Positions 47,601 through 59,720 of a stretch of 64,000 nt of DNA are shown here, piece by piece. Numbering within the stretch: the stretch's first letter is position 1; every line of letters starts with the position of its first letter. The DNA lies in contig MNCI01035130.1 in NCBI GenBank assembly GCA_015680685.1, forward strand, positions 464,240-528,239, given 5' to 3'. Both the position numbers and the translations under genes were made by a program. Origin of the DNA: Gnetum montanum. Taxonomy: Eukaryota; Streptophyta; Gnetopsida; Gnetales; Gnetaceae. The notes below the pieces were generated by a model. That model was not told the DNA's origin, did not search any database, and worked only from the letters and a program-made list of their open reading frames with translations.

Positions 47601-48360
47601 TCTCTTCCCTTTGGTTGAGTAGCTTATGCTATGGTTTTACTTGTAAATTTTTCATTTCTATTTCTTAGGAATGAGATTTTTATACTATTGAACCTTAACT
47701 TCGATGGGAATTTTCCTCAAAAAATATTTACCATTTTCCACTATAAAAAGTTCAATAAAAAGATTCAATTACAATTTAGTTTAAAATAGATCTTGTAGAA
47801 ATTTCTTTGAGCATTTTAAGGAGGGCAATAAATGTTGACACATTTTGGCCATTTAATGGAGTAGGCTTTGAAAGGAGATTTTGTTTATCATTTGTTCTAT
47901 GTTGATTTAAGAGAGAGAGAGAGATGATCTACCTATAATGTCTAAAAATTTTACATCACATGGAGAATTTAGAAACAAATATGTAACTTAAGGTTATGGG
48001 CAAAGAAAAATCAAGAAATGTTTAAGGATTAGTTAAATAAGAATGCCCAAATACATATTAGCATTGATTTCAATATGAAAGTTTTAACAACTAGCCTTTG
48101 GCCAAGCTACAGCTCTTTACCTTTAAACCTTTATCATGAGATAGTTAAATCTATAGAATAATTTTGGAGGATGCTTTTACACAACTAAATAGAAGAGGCG
48201 CTTTACTCAATTATCCATAATTGGAAATTATTATATTGTGGGACAACCAAGAGGCTTGTTCCATTAGAGCATTATTTGTATTATCCTAGATATCTATATA
48301 AAATATGTGAAAAGGAAATTTTTTTGCCATATGGAATGAAGGCTACAAAAGATAATCATA
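47601..48360. other. Unassigned AT-rich sequence
   Basis: No supported gene or terminal repeat. A short (GA)n run lies near 47912. Confidence 0.4.
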
Positions 48361-49105
48361 AGTGAAGCCACCCTCAACATCACAGGTCTACAAGTTCAAT
48401 GCCCATACATAATCCACATGGAATTATTATGTCAAGTAGTTGTAAATGAAAACCAACAAGCCTATGTTTCTGCAACCTACAACAACTTTGAGCAAATAAA
48501 CCCTTAAATTCATTTGTGCCAGCTTAATATTCTTTTTTTTAGCTTTTCAGATCAACCAAAAACTCAACTTGCTACATTCCAATTCATGGAGCTTATGGAT
48601 CATTAGTTTCTACTATAAGTACTTCACCTAAATTTAACCCTAAAATTAAAAGTTCATATACTTTTGTTAAATGGGGATCTGGATTACGATCATCTTTGGA
48701 TGTTTAGCCATATTGTTAGTATTTTCATGCTTTATAATTTCACTAAGAAGAACTAAATACCTTTCAACCGAATCAAGTTTAAAGGATTTTCAATGCATAG
48801 TGGAGGAGTTTACATTTTCTTAGTTGCAAAATGCAACATGAAATTTAAAGGGGAGAAAGAAATTAGATCAAGGAGCATATGGTACTGTTTACAAGGGTAT
48901 TATTCTAGTTAATAAATAAATTCCCATGACCCAACTATCTTTCAAGGAGCTTGACAATTTATGAATGAAGTTGTTGCTATATCTTCTATGCAACATAGAA
49001 ACCTTGTGAGGCTATATGGATGTTGTATTGAAAGAGATCATAGAATTATTATTTCCAAATATTTATAAAATGATATCCTTGAACAAGCATTGTTTGGGAT
49101 GTCAA
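48361..49105 (+). pseudogene. Receptor-like kinase pseudogene, part 1 (extracellular end to kinase N-lobe)
   Basis: Near 48660 the frame gives a membrane segment, TIIFGCLAILLVFSCFIISL, followed by RRTKYLS. A juxtamembrane EEFTFS, stop, LQNAT then leads into LDQGAYGTVYKGII, the glycine-rich loop. The VAVK lysine region reads IPMTQLS, so the ATP-binding Lys is lost. After a frameshift, MNEVVAISSMQHRNLVRLYG and CCIERDHRIIISKYL match the helix C and hinge regions of plant receptor-like kinases, and LEQALFGMS follows. The stretch before the membrane segment (ATLNITGLQVQCPY) may be extracellular domain. Gene structure and stops mark a pseudogene. Its C-terminal part continues after the copia insertion. 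Confidence 0.85.
49101..49105. repeat. Target site duplication GTCAA, left copy
   Basis: GTCAA precedes the left LTR and recurs exactly at 55286-55290. This proves a single insertion in the kinase pseudogene. Confidence 0.95.
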
Positions 49106-49683
49106 TGTAAGACAAAATTTGGGGATTGCATAAGAAATTTACATGCATAGATAACTAAAAGTGCATAATGTGGAAGCAAATGGCATAAGAAATTTACATG
49201 CATAAACAACTAAAAATGAACAATGTTGAAGCAAATGGAACTAACCTTAAACCATTGATGCCTCAAATTAAACCTGATGTTTAGATTCTTCTTTCACACT
49301 AGTGCTCTGCAATAATGATGTATGCAACCTCTAAGTGTCTATGAAAGGGACCAGAACTACAATCCTACTATGATTCATGGTGCCTTTGTTCTTCCATCAA
49401 GAATGAATTTATAGGCCATAGAATTTGTTACCATAAGAGACCTAAATGCATAAAAAATGGGTTACTAGATGTGGAGATCATCTTTATGCATTAAATAACT
49501 CATAAAAATGCATTAGTGGATATAGTGACCACCTTGATGTATTAACTAATGCATAAAACATGTTAGTGGATATGGTGGCCACCTTAATGCATTAACTAAC
49601 ACATAAATGGATTAGTGGATATAGTGGCCATCTTCATGCATTAACTAACGCATAAAACGCATTAGTGGATAACACATGCTACA
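49106..49683 (-). repeat. Copia element, 3' LTR with two minisatellites
   Basis: It contains two copies of a 55-bp unit (CATAAGAAATTTACATGCAT at 49129 and 49184) and four copies of a roughly 50-bp unit (ATTAACTAATGCATAAAA near 49490, 49541, 49591 and 49640). The minus-strand purine tract AAGTGGGAGAT lies against its inner end at 49684-49694. Confidence 0.92.
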
Positions 49684-49694
49684 ATCTCCCACTT

Positions 49695-50650
49695 GGTCTC
49701 CATATTTAATCAAGTCTAGAGTTCAAGAAATAAAAGCATGAATCATGGTGATACTTCCTCTTAATGTAAATATTATCATCCATGTATTACAGAGCATTAT
49801 CTCTCAATGTAATTTCTTATATGGTAACTAGCTTTATGAATAAACCAATGTTCATTTTAGGTCCTGCCATATATGAATTTTCTCTCATAACTCTATGTGC
49901 AAACCATATGAGAAAACAATAGAACTGAATAAGAGTTTCATTAAGATTGTAAAGTTGTATGTACAACAAATTACATTATGGAATCAAGTCCCATCGAAAC
50001 TACAAGATCCTTAAATGACTTTGGTGGCATTCCTTATATGTCAAAGGATCAATTATCATCAATTCAATGCTTATATGCTCAATGATCACTTTGTTTTTCT
50101 TAATGCATTTCCTTATGGCTAAGTACTTTATGTCGATATGTTTACTTCGACTGCAACTCTTATTATTCTTAGCCATAAAGATAGTTGTTGAATTATCACA
50201 AAACATTCTTAATGGACTAGATATAGAATCCACAATTCTAAGCCTTGATATGAAGCTCTTTAGCCATATGACATGTGAACTAGCCTCAAAATAAGTAATG
50301 AACTCTACCTACATGGTGGAAGTAGCAACTAAAGTTTGCTTTCCACTCCTCTAGGATATAGCTCCTCTAGCTAGCATAAAAACATAACTATATGTTGATT
50401 TCTATGAATTAGCATAGCCAAAAAAGTTTATATCAAAGTAGCTAGTCACCTCCAAGGGGTCAATTCATTTTTACATAAGCATGTAATTTTTTGTACCTTG
50501 AAGGTACCTCATCACTTTGTTTGCAGCCCTCCAGTGGTCAATACCTAGATTACTCTTATATTATTGCCCAAAATTCCCACAGCAAATGTAATATTAGATC
50601 TTGTGTAGACCTAAGTATACAAAAGGCTTTCAACAGCTAAAGCATACAAA
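49695..50650 (-). pseudogene. Copia RNase H
   Basis: The frame at 50000-50233 carries LRMFCDNSTTIFMAKNNKSC and SRSKHIDIKYLAIR, which match the copia RNase H Cys-Asp-Asn-X-Ala and the Lys-His-Ile-Asp-Ile/Val motifs. The final part KKNKVIIEHISIELMIIDPL is the usual C-terminal block. Upstream minus-strand pieces fall in the expected position for the start of RNase H. Confidence 0.85.
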
Positions 50651-51580
50651 ATTTTTCTCATCTGACTTTTCTCTAAATCATTCCTAGGACACTGGTTCAA
50701 ATTGAACTTGTCACCCTTCACAATGGGTGCTATACTTGGTGAACAATCTTTCAGTTGAAACCTTTCTAAAACTTTATTGATATAGGTTTCCTATGACAAT
50801 CCCAAAATACATCTAGATCTATCCCTATGGATTTGAATGCCAATGGCATAATATGCCTCACCCATATCCTTCATGTCAAAATTCTTAGAGAGAAAATGTT
50901 TCACCTTGTATAGAAAACTGCTATTATTTGTTGCAAGAAGGATATTATCCACATATAGAGCAAGGAAGTAGATTTCACTCCTACTAACCTTCTGGTATAT
51001 ACATTAATCCATGATGTTTTTTACAAAACCAAATGAAGTGATGATATCATGGAATTTTAAGTACCATTAATGGGAAGCTTGTTTCAATCCATATACGGAT
51101 TTCTTAAGCTTGCATTATAATTTCTCAACATCATTAGAGGAAAATCCTTTAGGTTGTTTCATATAAATCTTTTCCTCTAGATCACCATTAAGGAATGTTT
51201 CTTTCACATCCATTTGATGTAATTCAAGATCAAAATGGGCAACCAATGCCACGATAACATGAAGGGAGCCCTTCTTAGATATAGGAGAAAAGGTCTCATT
51301 GTAATCTATTCCCTCTTTCTGAGTGAACCCTTTAGTGACAAGCTTAGCCTAATATCTTTTAATGTTGCTCAATGAGCCTTTCTTAGTCTTGAAAATCCAT
51401 TTACATCCAATGGCTTTTACACCATCAAGAAACTTTACAAGATCCTAGACTCCATTAGATGACATAGAGTTCATCTTGTCTTTCATGGAATCATACCACA
51501 AGTTAGATTCCTTACAACTCATGGCTTTTGAAAACGTTTTAGGATCATTTTTAGCTCCCATGTTGTAGATACACCACATA
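50651..51580 (-). pseudogene. Copia reverse transcriptase
   Basis: No long open frame is left, but minus-strand pieces read in order: an FVKFLDGVKAIGCKW-like block near 51.4 kb, KEGIDYNETF-like near 51.3 kb, DLEEKIYMKQPKGF-like near 51.17 kb, and LYVDNILLATNN-like near 50.95 kb. I read these piecewise from the complement with shifts, so the exact residues carry uncertainty. The order is that of copia RT. Confidence 0.75.
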
Positions 51581-51899
51581 GTCACTTGGAATTTTTGATC
51601 ATGTTACTCTAGTAGATCTTCTTAATGTTGGTTCATCATTCTCTTGAGGTTCATGATGTTCAATAGGTTTTGGTATCTATTGTTTAACTAGATCTACTAT
51701 TTCTTAATCAGTAGTTTATGGAACTTCAATGATTGGTTGTTATTCATTAGGCATTTTTTCTCTAGGAATATTGTGCACAACAATTATTCTATCATTGCAA
51801 GTTGAGTGTTTGTATGATCTATCTCAGGAACAATGTTCTAAGTCATTCTCAAGAAATTTAGCATTCCTTCATTCCACAAACCTAGTAGTATGTGATGGA

Positions 51900-52930
51900 T
51901 AATAAAATCTATATCCCTTAGATTGTTCAGCATATCCAATGAAATACCTACTTATGATCCTTGGGTCTAGCTTCTTTTCTTGTGGATTATGGTCTCTTAC
52001 TTTAGATAGGCATTCCCAAATGCGTATATGCTACAAACTCAGTTTCCAAACTTTCCATAATTTAAATGGTGTCTTTGAGATAGCCTTGGTTGAAACTTGG
52101 TTTAATATATACACCACCATCTCGAGAGCTCTAGTCCATAAAGACTTAGGAAGCTTAGAGCTACTAAGCATACTTTGCACCATGTCTAATAATGTTTGGT
52201 TTATTCTTTTTGCCACACCGCTCTAGTCTAGAGAACTAGGCATAGTGTACTGGGCAACAATTCCATGCTCTTGAAGAAACTTAGCAAATGGACCAGATGC
52301 TTATCCATCATTAGTATATCTACATAGTATTCACCACCTTTATTAGATCTCACTAACTTTATTTTCTTACCACATTGTTTCTCTACTTCAACCTTAAACA
52401 CCTTAAAGGCATCTAAAGCTTTGCTCTTGTTATGAAGCAAGTAAAGATACATATATCATGAGTAATCATCAATAAAGGTAATGAAATACTTTTGACCATA
52501 CGCATCCATATCTAAACTACAAATATTCATATGTATGATCTCTAATATATCTAAACTCCTCTTGGCACGTTTCTTTGAAATATTGGTCTACTTTCCCTTT
52601 ATGGAGTCCACACAAGTGTCAAAGTTAGTAAAATCTAGAGTACTAAGTATTCCATCATTTACTAATCTCTTTATTCTTTCAATACAGATATGTCCTAATC
52701 TACAATGCCACAACATAGAAGTTCATCATTCATAACACATCTACTAATGCTAGCATGAACATGCATAGAAGCATAAGAAGTTTCTTTTTATAAATTAATG
52801 TTGAAAAGATCATCTATCAATGTACCACTTCCAATAAGTTCTAAAAAATTAAGGGAAAATCCCAATGATACAAGCCTTGAAATAGAAATTAAATTCCTTG
52901 AAAAAATAGGAATATAAAATGTCTTTTCTA
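51900..52930 (-). pseudogene. Copia integrase
   Basis: Minus frames contain LWHCRLGHICIERIKRLVND, the integrase zinc-binding GAG-pre-integrase block. After it come YGQKYFITFIDDYS with the first catalytic Asp, YMYLYLLHNKSKALDAFKVF, and KKIKLVRSNKGGEYY with the second acidic site (Asp read as Asn). [17 protein letters not shown] and [20 protein letters not shown] follow. Stops and shifts divide these. Confidence 0.88.
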
Positions 52931-53280
52931 ACTCTAAAAAAAACCACTGCTAAAAATTGAGTTGCATGTTCCGATTGCCTTCACATGTGAGTGCATCTTG
53001 TTGCCTAAATAGATGTAAGACTCACTTCCCACTAGCTTCCTTAAGTTTTGCACCCTTTGCAAGGAATTGGTAACATGGATTATAGAACTAGAGTCAATCC
53101 ACCATGTGTCATGACCAACATTAACCATGTTAGATTCAAAACAAACAAGCAAGAGTTGGATACCTTTCTTTTTAAGCCATTTTTGATATTTAGGATAATC
53201 CTTCTTTATGTGCCCTTTCCTTTTATAGAAAAAGCATTTGGATTCCTTCATAATATCATCTTGTGCAGGCAATTTCACCT
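52931..53280 (-). pseudogene. Copia gag zinc knuckle and protease
   Basis: The frame begins with a knuckle, CFFYKRKGHIKKDYPKY, in which two Cys are replaced by Tyr. The protease site follows in TWWIDSSSIIHVTNSL, with Asp-Ser-Gly changed to Asp-Ser-Ser. VGSESYIYLGNKMHSHVKAI is the usual next block. The gag frame upstream ends at 53282. Confidence 0.88.
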
Positions 53281-53960
53281 TTCACTTGTCTTTAGCTTGT
53301 TCTTTACTCTTTTCTTGTGTGACTAGATGCACACTTTCTTTCACTTCCATTGCAAGTCTACCCTCTTCTTGCACACACATGATCATTAGTTCATTGATTG
53401 ACCATTTGTCCCTATGTGTGTTATAAGAAATCATAAAGGGTTTGTACTGTGGTGGAATCATGTTTAAGATGTAGTGCATAAGGAAAGATTCTAACATCTC
53501 AACCTCAAGTGTTTTGAGTTGGATTGCTATATCCCTCATTTGCATGATGTGCTTATGCACACCACAAATTTTGGTAAGCTTCATGGATGAGAACTTTATT
53601 ATTAAGGTTCTAGCTAATGCTTTGTCTAATGACTCAAATTGATCAACAATTGCCTTTAACAAAATGTGCACATTGTCATACTATTCTAGTAAACCATACA
53701 TAGTAATTGAGATTTTGATTTTTATGAACTTAACACAGAGACAATTAGCTCACTCCCATTTTTCATAATTACCAATATCATCCGGACGGTTGGCTATTAT
53801 AATAGTAGGTGGTTCATCTTTATAGATAGCATAATTAATGTCCATCTAACCTAAATGAAGAAGAATTTTTTCCTTCGACACCTTATAATTATCACCCTTT
53901 AATTCAAGAATGTCACTTTTGAAATCAGAGTAGCTTATAGGTTGTACAACTACATAATTA
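53281..53960 (-). pseudogene. Copia gag (UBN2 type)
   Basis: A 129-codon open frame (53671-53282) carries LLKAIVDQFESLDKALARTL and FSSMKLTKICGVHKHIMQMR, then MLESFLMHYILNMIPPQYKP and HRDKWSINELMIMCVQEEGR. These match the conserved order of the UBN2/copia gag domain. Upstream, in broken frame, are DEPPTIIIANRPDD and YEKWE, the usual gag start. Confidence 0.88.
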
Positions 53961-54583
53961 AACATGCTTATGTCACTAAATTTAAGGTTAAAATACCATA
54001 AGACATGTGTACCAATGTAAATCATGTAAAACTATAAATCAAATGATATAAAATTACCTGTGGGCTAATTTTTAATTCAAATTGATTCATATATCATTAT
54101 GATGAAACTGTAAAATTATATTTCTTTTCTTAATCCCTATGGAAAAATTAATTTACCATATCATCCAAATTAATCATATTAAATACAATAAAAATTTCTG
54201 TGGGATAAAGTTTATTGTATTACATATGATTAATCAAAATTTAATTTTCCATATGTGATCCAAAACTTTTAACAATTTTACATAATTAGAGATGCTATGG
54301 CTACTCTATAATCATATAAAAAAAGGATCACAAGTTACAATTTTATGCAGGAAAAACTCTGCATTATGAAATTTTAAATATTCTTTAAATAAGGAAACTT
54401 TTTGCATAGCTCAAAACCCAAAAATATCACCTAAACGGACACTTGTAATACCTTGCAAAAAGAAGGAACCCTCACAAAACAACACTATAGAGGTTAGTAA
54501 TTTTAAAAGGACACCCATCATAATCATAAATAAGTCTTTTAATTACTAATTACTAATGGCATCAAGACAGAGATAAAAATGAA
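53961..54583 (-). other. Leader of the minus-strand copia element
   Basis: AT-rich, no coding seen. It lies between the primer site and gag. Confidence 0.5.
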
Positions 54584-54595
54584 GCTTTGATACTA
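54584..54595 (-). promoter_or_regulatory. Primer binding site of the minus-strand copia element
   Basis: The minus strand reads TAGTATCAAAGC, two G-to-A changes from TGGTATCAGAGC. It is two bases inside the 5' LTR. Confidence 0.85.
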
Positions 54596-54597
54596 AA

Positions 54598-55285
54598 TGT
54601 AAGATGAAATTTGGGGATTGCACAAGAAATTTACATGCATATATAATAGAAAATGAACAATTCGAAAGAAAATGGCACAAGAAATTCACATGCATAGATA
54701 ACCAGAAATGCATAGTGTAGAAGCAAATGGCACAAGAAATCCACATGCATAAATAACTAGAAATGCACAATGCCAAAGCAAATGGAATTGACCTCTAGCC
54801 ATTGATGCCTTAGATTAAACTTAGTGTTTGGATTCTTCTTTTACATCAGCGCTCTACAACGATGGCATATGCAACCTCTAAGTGTCTGTGAAAGGGACCA
54901 AAGTTGCAATCCTACTATGATTCATGGTGCCTTTGTTCTCCCATCAAGAACAAATTTATAGGCCATGAAATTGGTTACCACAAGAGACTCAATGCCAACA
55001 TGTAAAAAACATGTTAACAGATATGAATACCATCTTGATGCATGAACTAACTAATAAAAATATGTTAGTCGATATAGTGGCCACCTTAAAGTATTAACTA
55101 ATCCATAAAACACATTAGTGGATATGGTGGCCACCTTAATGCATTAACTAATGCATAAAACATGTTAGTGGATATAGTGGCCACCTTCATGCATTAACTA
55201 ATAAATAAACACATTCATGAATAGAGTGGCCACCTTCATGCATTAACTAATGCATAAAATGCATTTGTGGATAATGCATGCTACA
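54598..55285 (-). repeat. Copia element, 5' LTR with expanded minisatellites
   Basis: Homologous to 49106-49683 but longer. It has three 55-bp units (CACAAGAAAT at 54621, 54676 and 54731) and five 50-bp units (ACTAA at about 55043, 55092, 55142, 55192 and 55241), one more of each than the 3' LTR. Confidence 0.92.
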
Positions 55286-55575
55286 GTCAAAGCTAGTAAC
55301 ATTCTCTTAGATGAGTCATTGAATCTAAATATTTCAAATTTTTACTTTGCCAAATCTAAAGTAGGCTCGATAGCGTTAGAAGAACTGAAAAATTTTCCTA
55401 CAAGTAGTTGTTCTCACATCCATTCATCATCTGTAGAGATAGTTTCAAAGAAAGTAATAACATCTCCTAAATTTATTTCTCCAGAAACTTACCAATTGTC
55501 TTCCAAGTACACGGTACTTGTAAATTTCATCATGAAAGGTTGTGATCATGAGACCACCAGAGACTGTAGAATTTG
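55286..55575 (+). pseudogene. Receptor-like kinase pseudogene, part 2 (catalytic and activation loop)
   Basis: The frame continues with KASNILLDESLNLNISNFYF and AKSKV, which is the catalytic-loop end and the magnesium-binding region of plant receptor-like kinases. The Asp-Phe-Gly motif is changed to Asn-Phe-Tyr. Further on, ITSPKFISPETYQLSSKY matches the Ala-Pro-Glu region, with Ser in place of Ala. The His-Arg-Asp motif and about 60 residues before it are absent at the copia insertion point, so a deletion occurred as well as the insertion. Confidence 0.8.
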
Positions 55576-57560
55576 AGAGGACTGGTTCTCATGCTTGAAG
55601 AAAATCATCTACAACTTTGAGCGATGTGGCCACATGGAGATTGTGAAATGCTTCACCTCTAAAGAATCACTACGTTATAGAAGGTAGTATCAAAAAAATG
55701 CTTAATCGTAGTCACCCTTGTGAGCTGCAATGCTACCAGAATTGCAAATCTAGATCTCCCTGTATTATAGATACATTTAGAATTACATTTTTTGCGAAAA
55801 GTATGATAATGGATAGATAATCTTTGGTAGTAAACCCGTTAACAAATGTATCGTATTTTGATCACACATTTAATTGGATGAAGGTTTTGATGACATGGTG
55901 ATGTTGAGGATTTCTAGTAGTGTTATAGTGGGATGAGAAGGATGAATTTGCTAGTATGGAGACCATCGTAGGTGATTTTGGCCTCCAAGAGGATGACAGG
56001 AGGATTGATTACCATGAAGTCTACACTAGAGTAGTGATGGATGTTGGTGGTGTAGCAGTGGTGGCAAAAACCCTACTAGGGATTTACTGTTACACAACTG
56101 ATGCAAGCAAGAAGAGCAATAGTTGTCATAGATGGCATGGTATGAAAATTAACATGGGGCATCTGGGAACCATTTCTAGTGATGAAAATGATGGATGTGG
56201 AGCTAACATACCATAGTAATGCATTAGTCAATTCAATGAGGAAAATTAAATAGTAGTAGTTATAGGAGTTAGTTTTGGAAGTGGAACAGAGCATATGTTC
56301 ATTTTTGTAGGTTTTGTGTAGGGATGAGGGAAAATCAGTTATAGAAACACCACCAACACATGAAGATGTAGCAGCAATGTTGATGCTTTTTCATTTGGTT
56401 AAAATCATGTGAATGCTGAAATTATTCAAAGGAATAGTAATGCAAAAAGAAAAGGATTTGGGTAGAGCAACTTTGAAGAATATTGAAGAATGGCTTACTA
56501 AAAGACATCAATTTAGATACTTTGTTTTAATCTTGTGAGTTCATTTCTTCCTGTTTTGTTTTAGTTACTTAGCTAATAGTTTGGATACTATCATGCTTGG
56601 CATTTAATTTTTGGGTTTTTCTAGATTACATCTATAGCTCTGTTTTTGTGCAATATTAAACTTCTATTAAGGTTTATCATAAAAGAGCTTATGTCATTGA
56701 AAAGCCTCTAGAGCAATTTAATAGTAATGTCTTAACAAAATTGCTTGTTTTGAGCACAAAGTATTTAGGAAAATATTTGGTATTTTGAGATAACTAAAAT
56801 AGATCCATTGTTTTAAAGTATATTTCTTTGGTATTTCAATCTTGAAATTGTCAAATTTTTTGAAAGCTATGTTGAATGCAATTCTTGACAACTATTAACT
56901 AGCCAAAATAGAAGCTTGTACTTTGTTGTTTATGAAGCATTTTTGGTAGTGCGATAAGATTGTCCTTTACAAAATTGCTTGTTGACCTCAAAGAGTTTGG
57001 ACAATTCATAGTTAAATTAAATTGGAACATTTTTATTGTGAAGTGTTTTCTCATGTCAATTTATCTTGCTTAAATATTTAAGATTTCACAAAGATTTGCT
57101 TTCTTTTCTTTGTCTTTCTAAGTCATTGAATCTCACTCTATTTTTAGTTTTTTTTTTGTGGAATTTTCTCTTTGGATGAAATTAGGAGTAGATTGGTAGA
57201 TTTATGTTCAAATGTTTTTGCAAAATTCTATTTGTTACAAAATAGGTATCTTCAACAACTCACAGTATTCAACAAAGTTAGCTAAGTTTCTTTTATGATA
57301 GTGAATTATAGTTTTATACACAACCCAACCATTTCAACATTTACAACAATAAAAACATACTCATGACTAGTTCATTTGATAATCACTAAGTTTATTTGGA
57401 GGTATTTGATCTTTGGTGTTCCCAAAGACCAACAAGCATATAAACCTTATTTGAAGAACACCTTTGCTTTCCATGACTCCCAAGGTTGCAAAATTCGAAG
57501 GCCATAAATGTTGGTGGTTATAAATAGTCACCAACACTTACTTCCTTCATTGAAGAAGGT
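55576..57560. other. Unassigned sequence
   Basis: Two kilobases without a supported gene. An open frame at 55956-56216 (86 codons, Gly/Asp-rich) has no recognisable motif. The rest is AT-rich. Confidence 0.4.
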
Positions 57561-57569
57561 AGGTAATTT

Positions 57570-58780
57570 ATGAGTCAAACAAGAAGAAGATTTCAAGACC
57601 TAACCAAGAATGAATTACCTTCTAAACCTAATCCAAATCCTACATCTCAAAGAAAGGGTAAGGGACAATTACATGTCATCACTTTTAGGAGTGGAAAGAT
57701 AATTGAACCTAAATCCAAAAAGAAGGTTAGATTTTAAGAAGTTAAGATAGAAGAAGAAATTCAGCCACAAATATTAAGGAGGAAGAAAATCAACCAACTA
57801 GGGAAAGAGAACAATTGTTACTTTCTTCTCCTTTACCTAGACAAATAATTTTACCTCCTTTTTCTAGATGATTGCAAGAGGACTTCACAACCAAAGACCA
57901 TATAGAACAAATGTTTAGTGAATGATATATGCATATTCCTTTAGAACAAGTGGTAAAGGACAAACCTCTCTATGCTAAGTACTTAAGGGATCTTTACACT
58001 AATAGAAGAAAGGAAAAGATTCCTAAGAAAGTTTATTTAGTTGATAATCTTTCTCAACTTATAAAAATTCATGAGGTCCCAAAATACCAAGATCTAGGGG
58101 TTCCTGCCATTTCAATTTAAATAAATTGATAGATTATTAGGAATGCCCTATTGGATTTATAAGCTAGTATCAACATCATGCCACTTGAAATGGCTTAGTC
58201 ACTGGATTTAGAGGATATAAGAAAGGTGAACATGATAATATCTTTGCTAGATAGTTCTAATGTGAAACCTATAGGAATAGTAGAAGATTTAATAATAGAT
58301 GTGAAAAGGTAAAAATACCCAGTTAACTTTGTAGTTTTTGAGGTAATAGATCTAGATTTTTTTCCCATCATACTAGGTAGGCCTTGGTTAGTAGCAACTA
58401 ATGCGGTGATCAATTGTAGATCAGGGCAACTTCAATTATCTTTTGTTAATCTTACTTGTATGCTAAACATATATGAAAAGGAAAAAGAGGACCAATTGAA
58501 TCAAGATTTGAAAGGAGTAAGAGTATTCTACACAATACCTACTTTAGCAATCATACAAGATAGGAAAACATTGGTACTAAACATTTTGAAGGGAGGACCT
58601 TTAGATCCCTCTACAAAAGAACAAGAAGATCTCCTTGAGAAAATTCTGAATTTGGACTTGAAAAATATTGAAGAAAAAATTGAACCAACAAACAATTATT
58701 ATTTTAATCTTAGAGAACTATCTAGTACTCTTACGTACATTTTCCTTGATCATACTAAACCATTAATAATAAATTCCTAA
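57570..58780 (+). pseudogene. Athila-type gag C-terminus and protease
   Basis: The block LHVITFRSGKIIEPKSKKK is the Ile-Thr-Leu-Arg-Ser-Gly-Lys signature near the gag-protease boundary of Athila elements. VPKYQDLGVPAISI and ASINIMPLEMA follow, where Asp-X-Gly-Ala-Ser of the protease reads ALLDL, stop, ASIN. LDFFPIILGRPWLVATNAVI is well preserved, and the open frame at 58406-58780 covers the protease-RT linker. The main part of gag and the 5' LTR are not seen. Confidence 0.85.
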
Positions 58781-59720
58781 TTTTTTGATGAGCAAGAAAC
58801 AAATGTATTAAAAGTCTTGCATAAAAAGTATAAGAAATTTTCATAGAGTTATGTGGACCTTCATCAAGGAATCTCACCTAACATTTTCCAACATCATATC
58901 TATCTAGAAGATAATGTAAAATTGCTAAGAATTTCCCCATGATGAATTAATTCAACTTTAAAAAAAATTGTTAAAGATGAGATTTTAAAACTTTGGAAGG
59001 AAGGAATTATTTATCCAATAGATGATAGTGAATGGGTAAGTCCTATTAAAGAACTTCCAAAAAGGATAGAAAATGAAGAGTTTGTGTAGAATATAGGAAA
59101 CTAAATCAAAATAGAAAGAAATATCATTTTCCTTTACCTTACATATATAAAATTTTAAGAAAACTAGAAGGGCATGAGTATTATTTTTTTTGAATGTGTT
59201 TAGTCATTACAATCAAGTAGTTATCACACCCAAAGACCAACATAAAACAACTTTTACATGTCCACAGGGAACTTTTCTTATAAACAAATGCCTTTTAGCC
59301 TCTATAATGTACCTGCTACCTTCTAAAGGGATATCATATCAATCTTCTCTAATATTTTAGAAGATTATGTTGAAGTATTCATGGATGATTTCTCATTCTA
59401 TGGAGATACTTACAAACAAACATTACAACATTTAAAATGCATTTTAGATAGATGTATAGATAGAAATTTAAAATTAAGTTGGGAAAAAGGTGCATTTGAC
59501 GGTTACAAGTGGCATAGTATAAGGACATGTTATTTCTAAGGATGGGATAAGAATGGCTAAAGAAAAATTGAAAGCAATATATACACTCCTAGCTCCAACT
59601 AATTTAAATACTCTTCAATCCTTTCTAATACATGCTACATATTATAGATGATTTATCAAAGATTTTTCAAAAATTGCTAAACCATTATATATGCTCCTTA
59701 GAAAAGAAGTTCCTTTTTAT
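58781..59720 (+). pseudogene. Athila-type reverse transcriptase
   Basis: In broken frames: the linker HQGISPNIFQHHIYLED, then ILKLWKEGIIYPIDDSEWVS, PATF and then DYVEVFMDDFSFYGDTY, with the catalytic Met-Asp-Asp intact. HLKCILDRCIDRNLKLSWEK and GHVISKDGIRMAKEKLKAIY come next, and the thumb YYR, stop, FIKDFSKIAKPLY. Loss elsewhere (region around 59.2 kb) rules out function. Confidence 0.88.

Larger units (their letters stand above)
49106..55285 (-). mobile_element. Copia element with both LTRs, inserted in the kinase pseudogene
   Basis: LTRs TG...CA at both ends, perfect GTCAA duplication, tRNA-Met-type primer site and polypurine tract, and the copia domain order gag, protease, integrase, RT, RNase H on the minus strand. 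Length is 6180 bases. The gag is of the UBN2 type. Frames are broken by many stops and shifts, so it cannot move on its own. The two LTRs differ in length (578 and 688 bases) through minisatellite copy number. Confidence 0.93.

Noticed and set aside
55956-56216. Gly/Asp-rich open frame of 86 codons as a host gene
   Set aside because: No motif, no neighbouring exon that I can read, and length near chance expectation.
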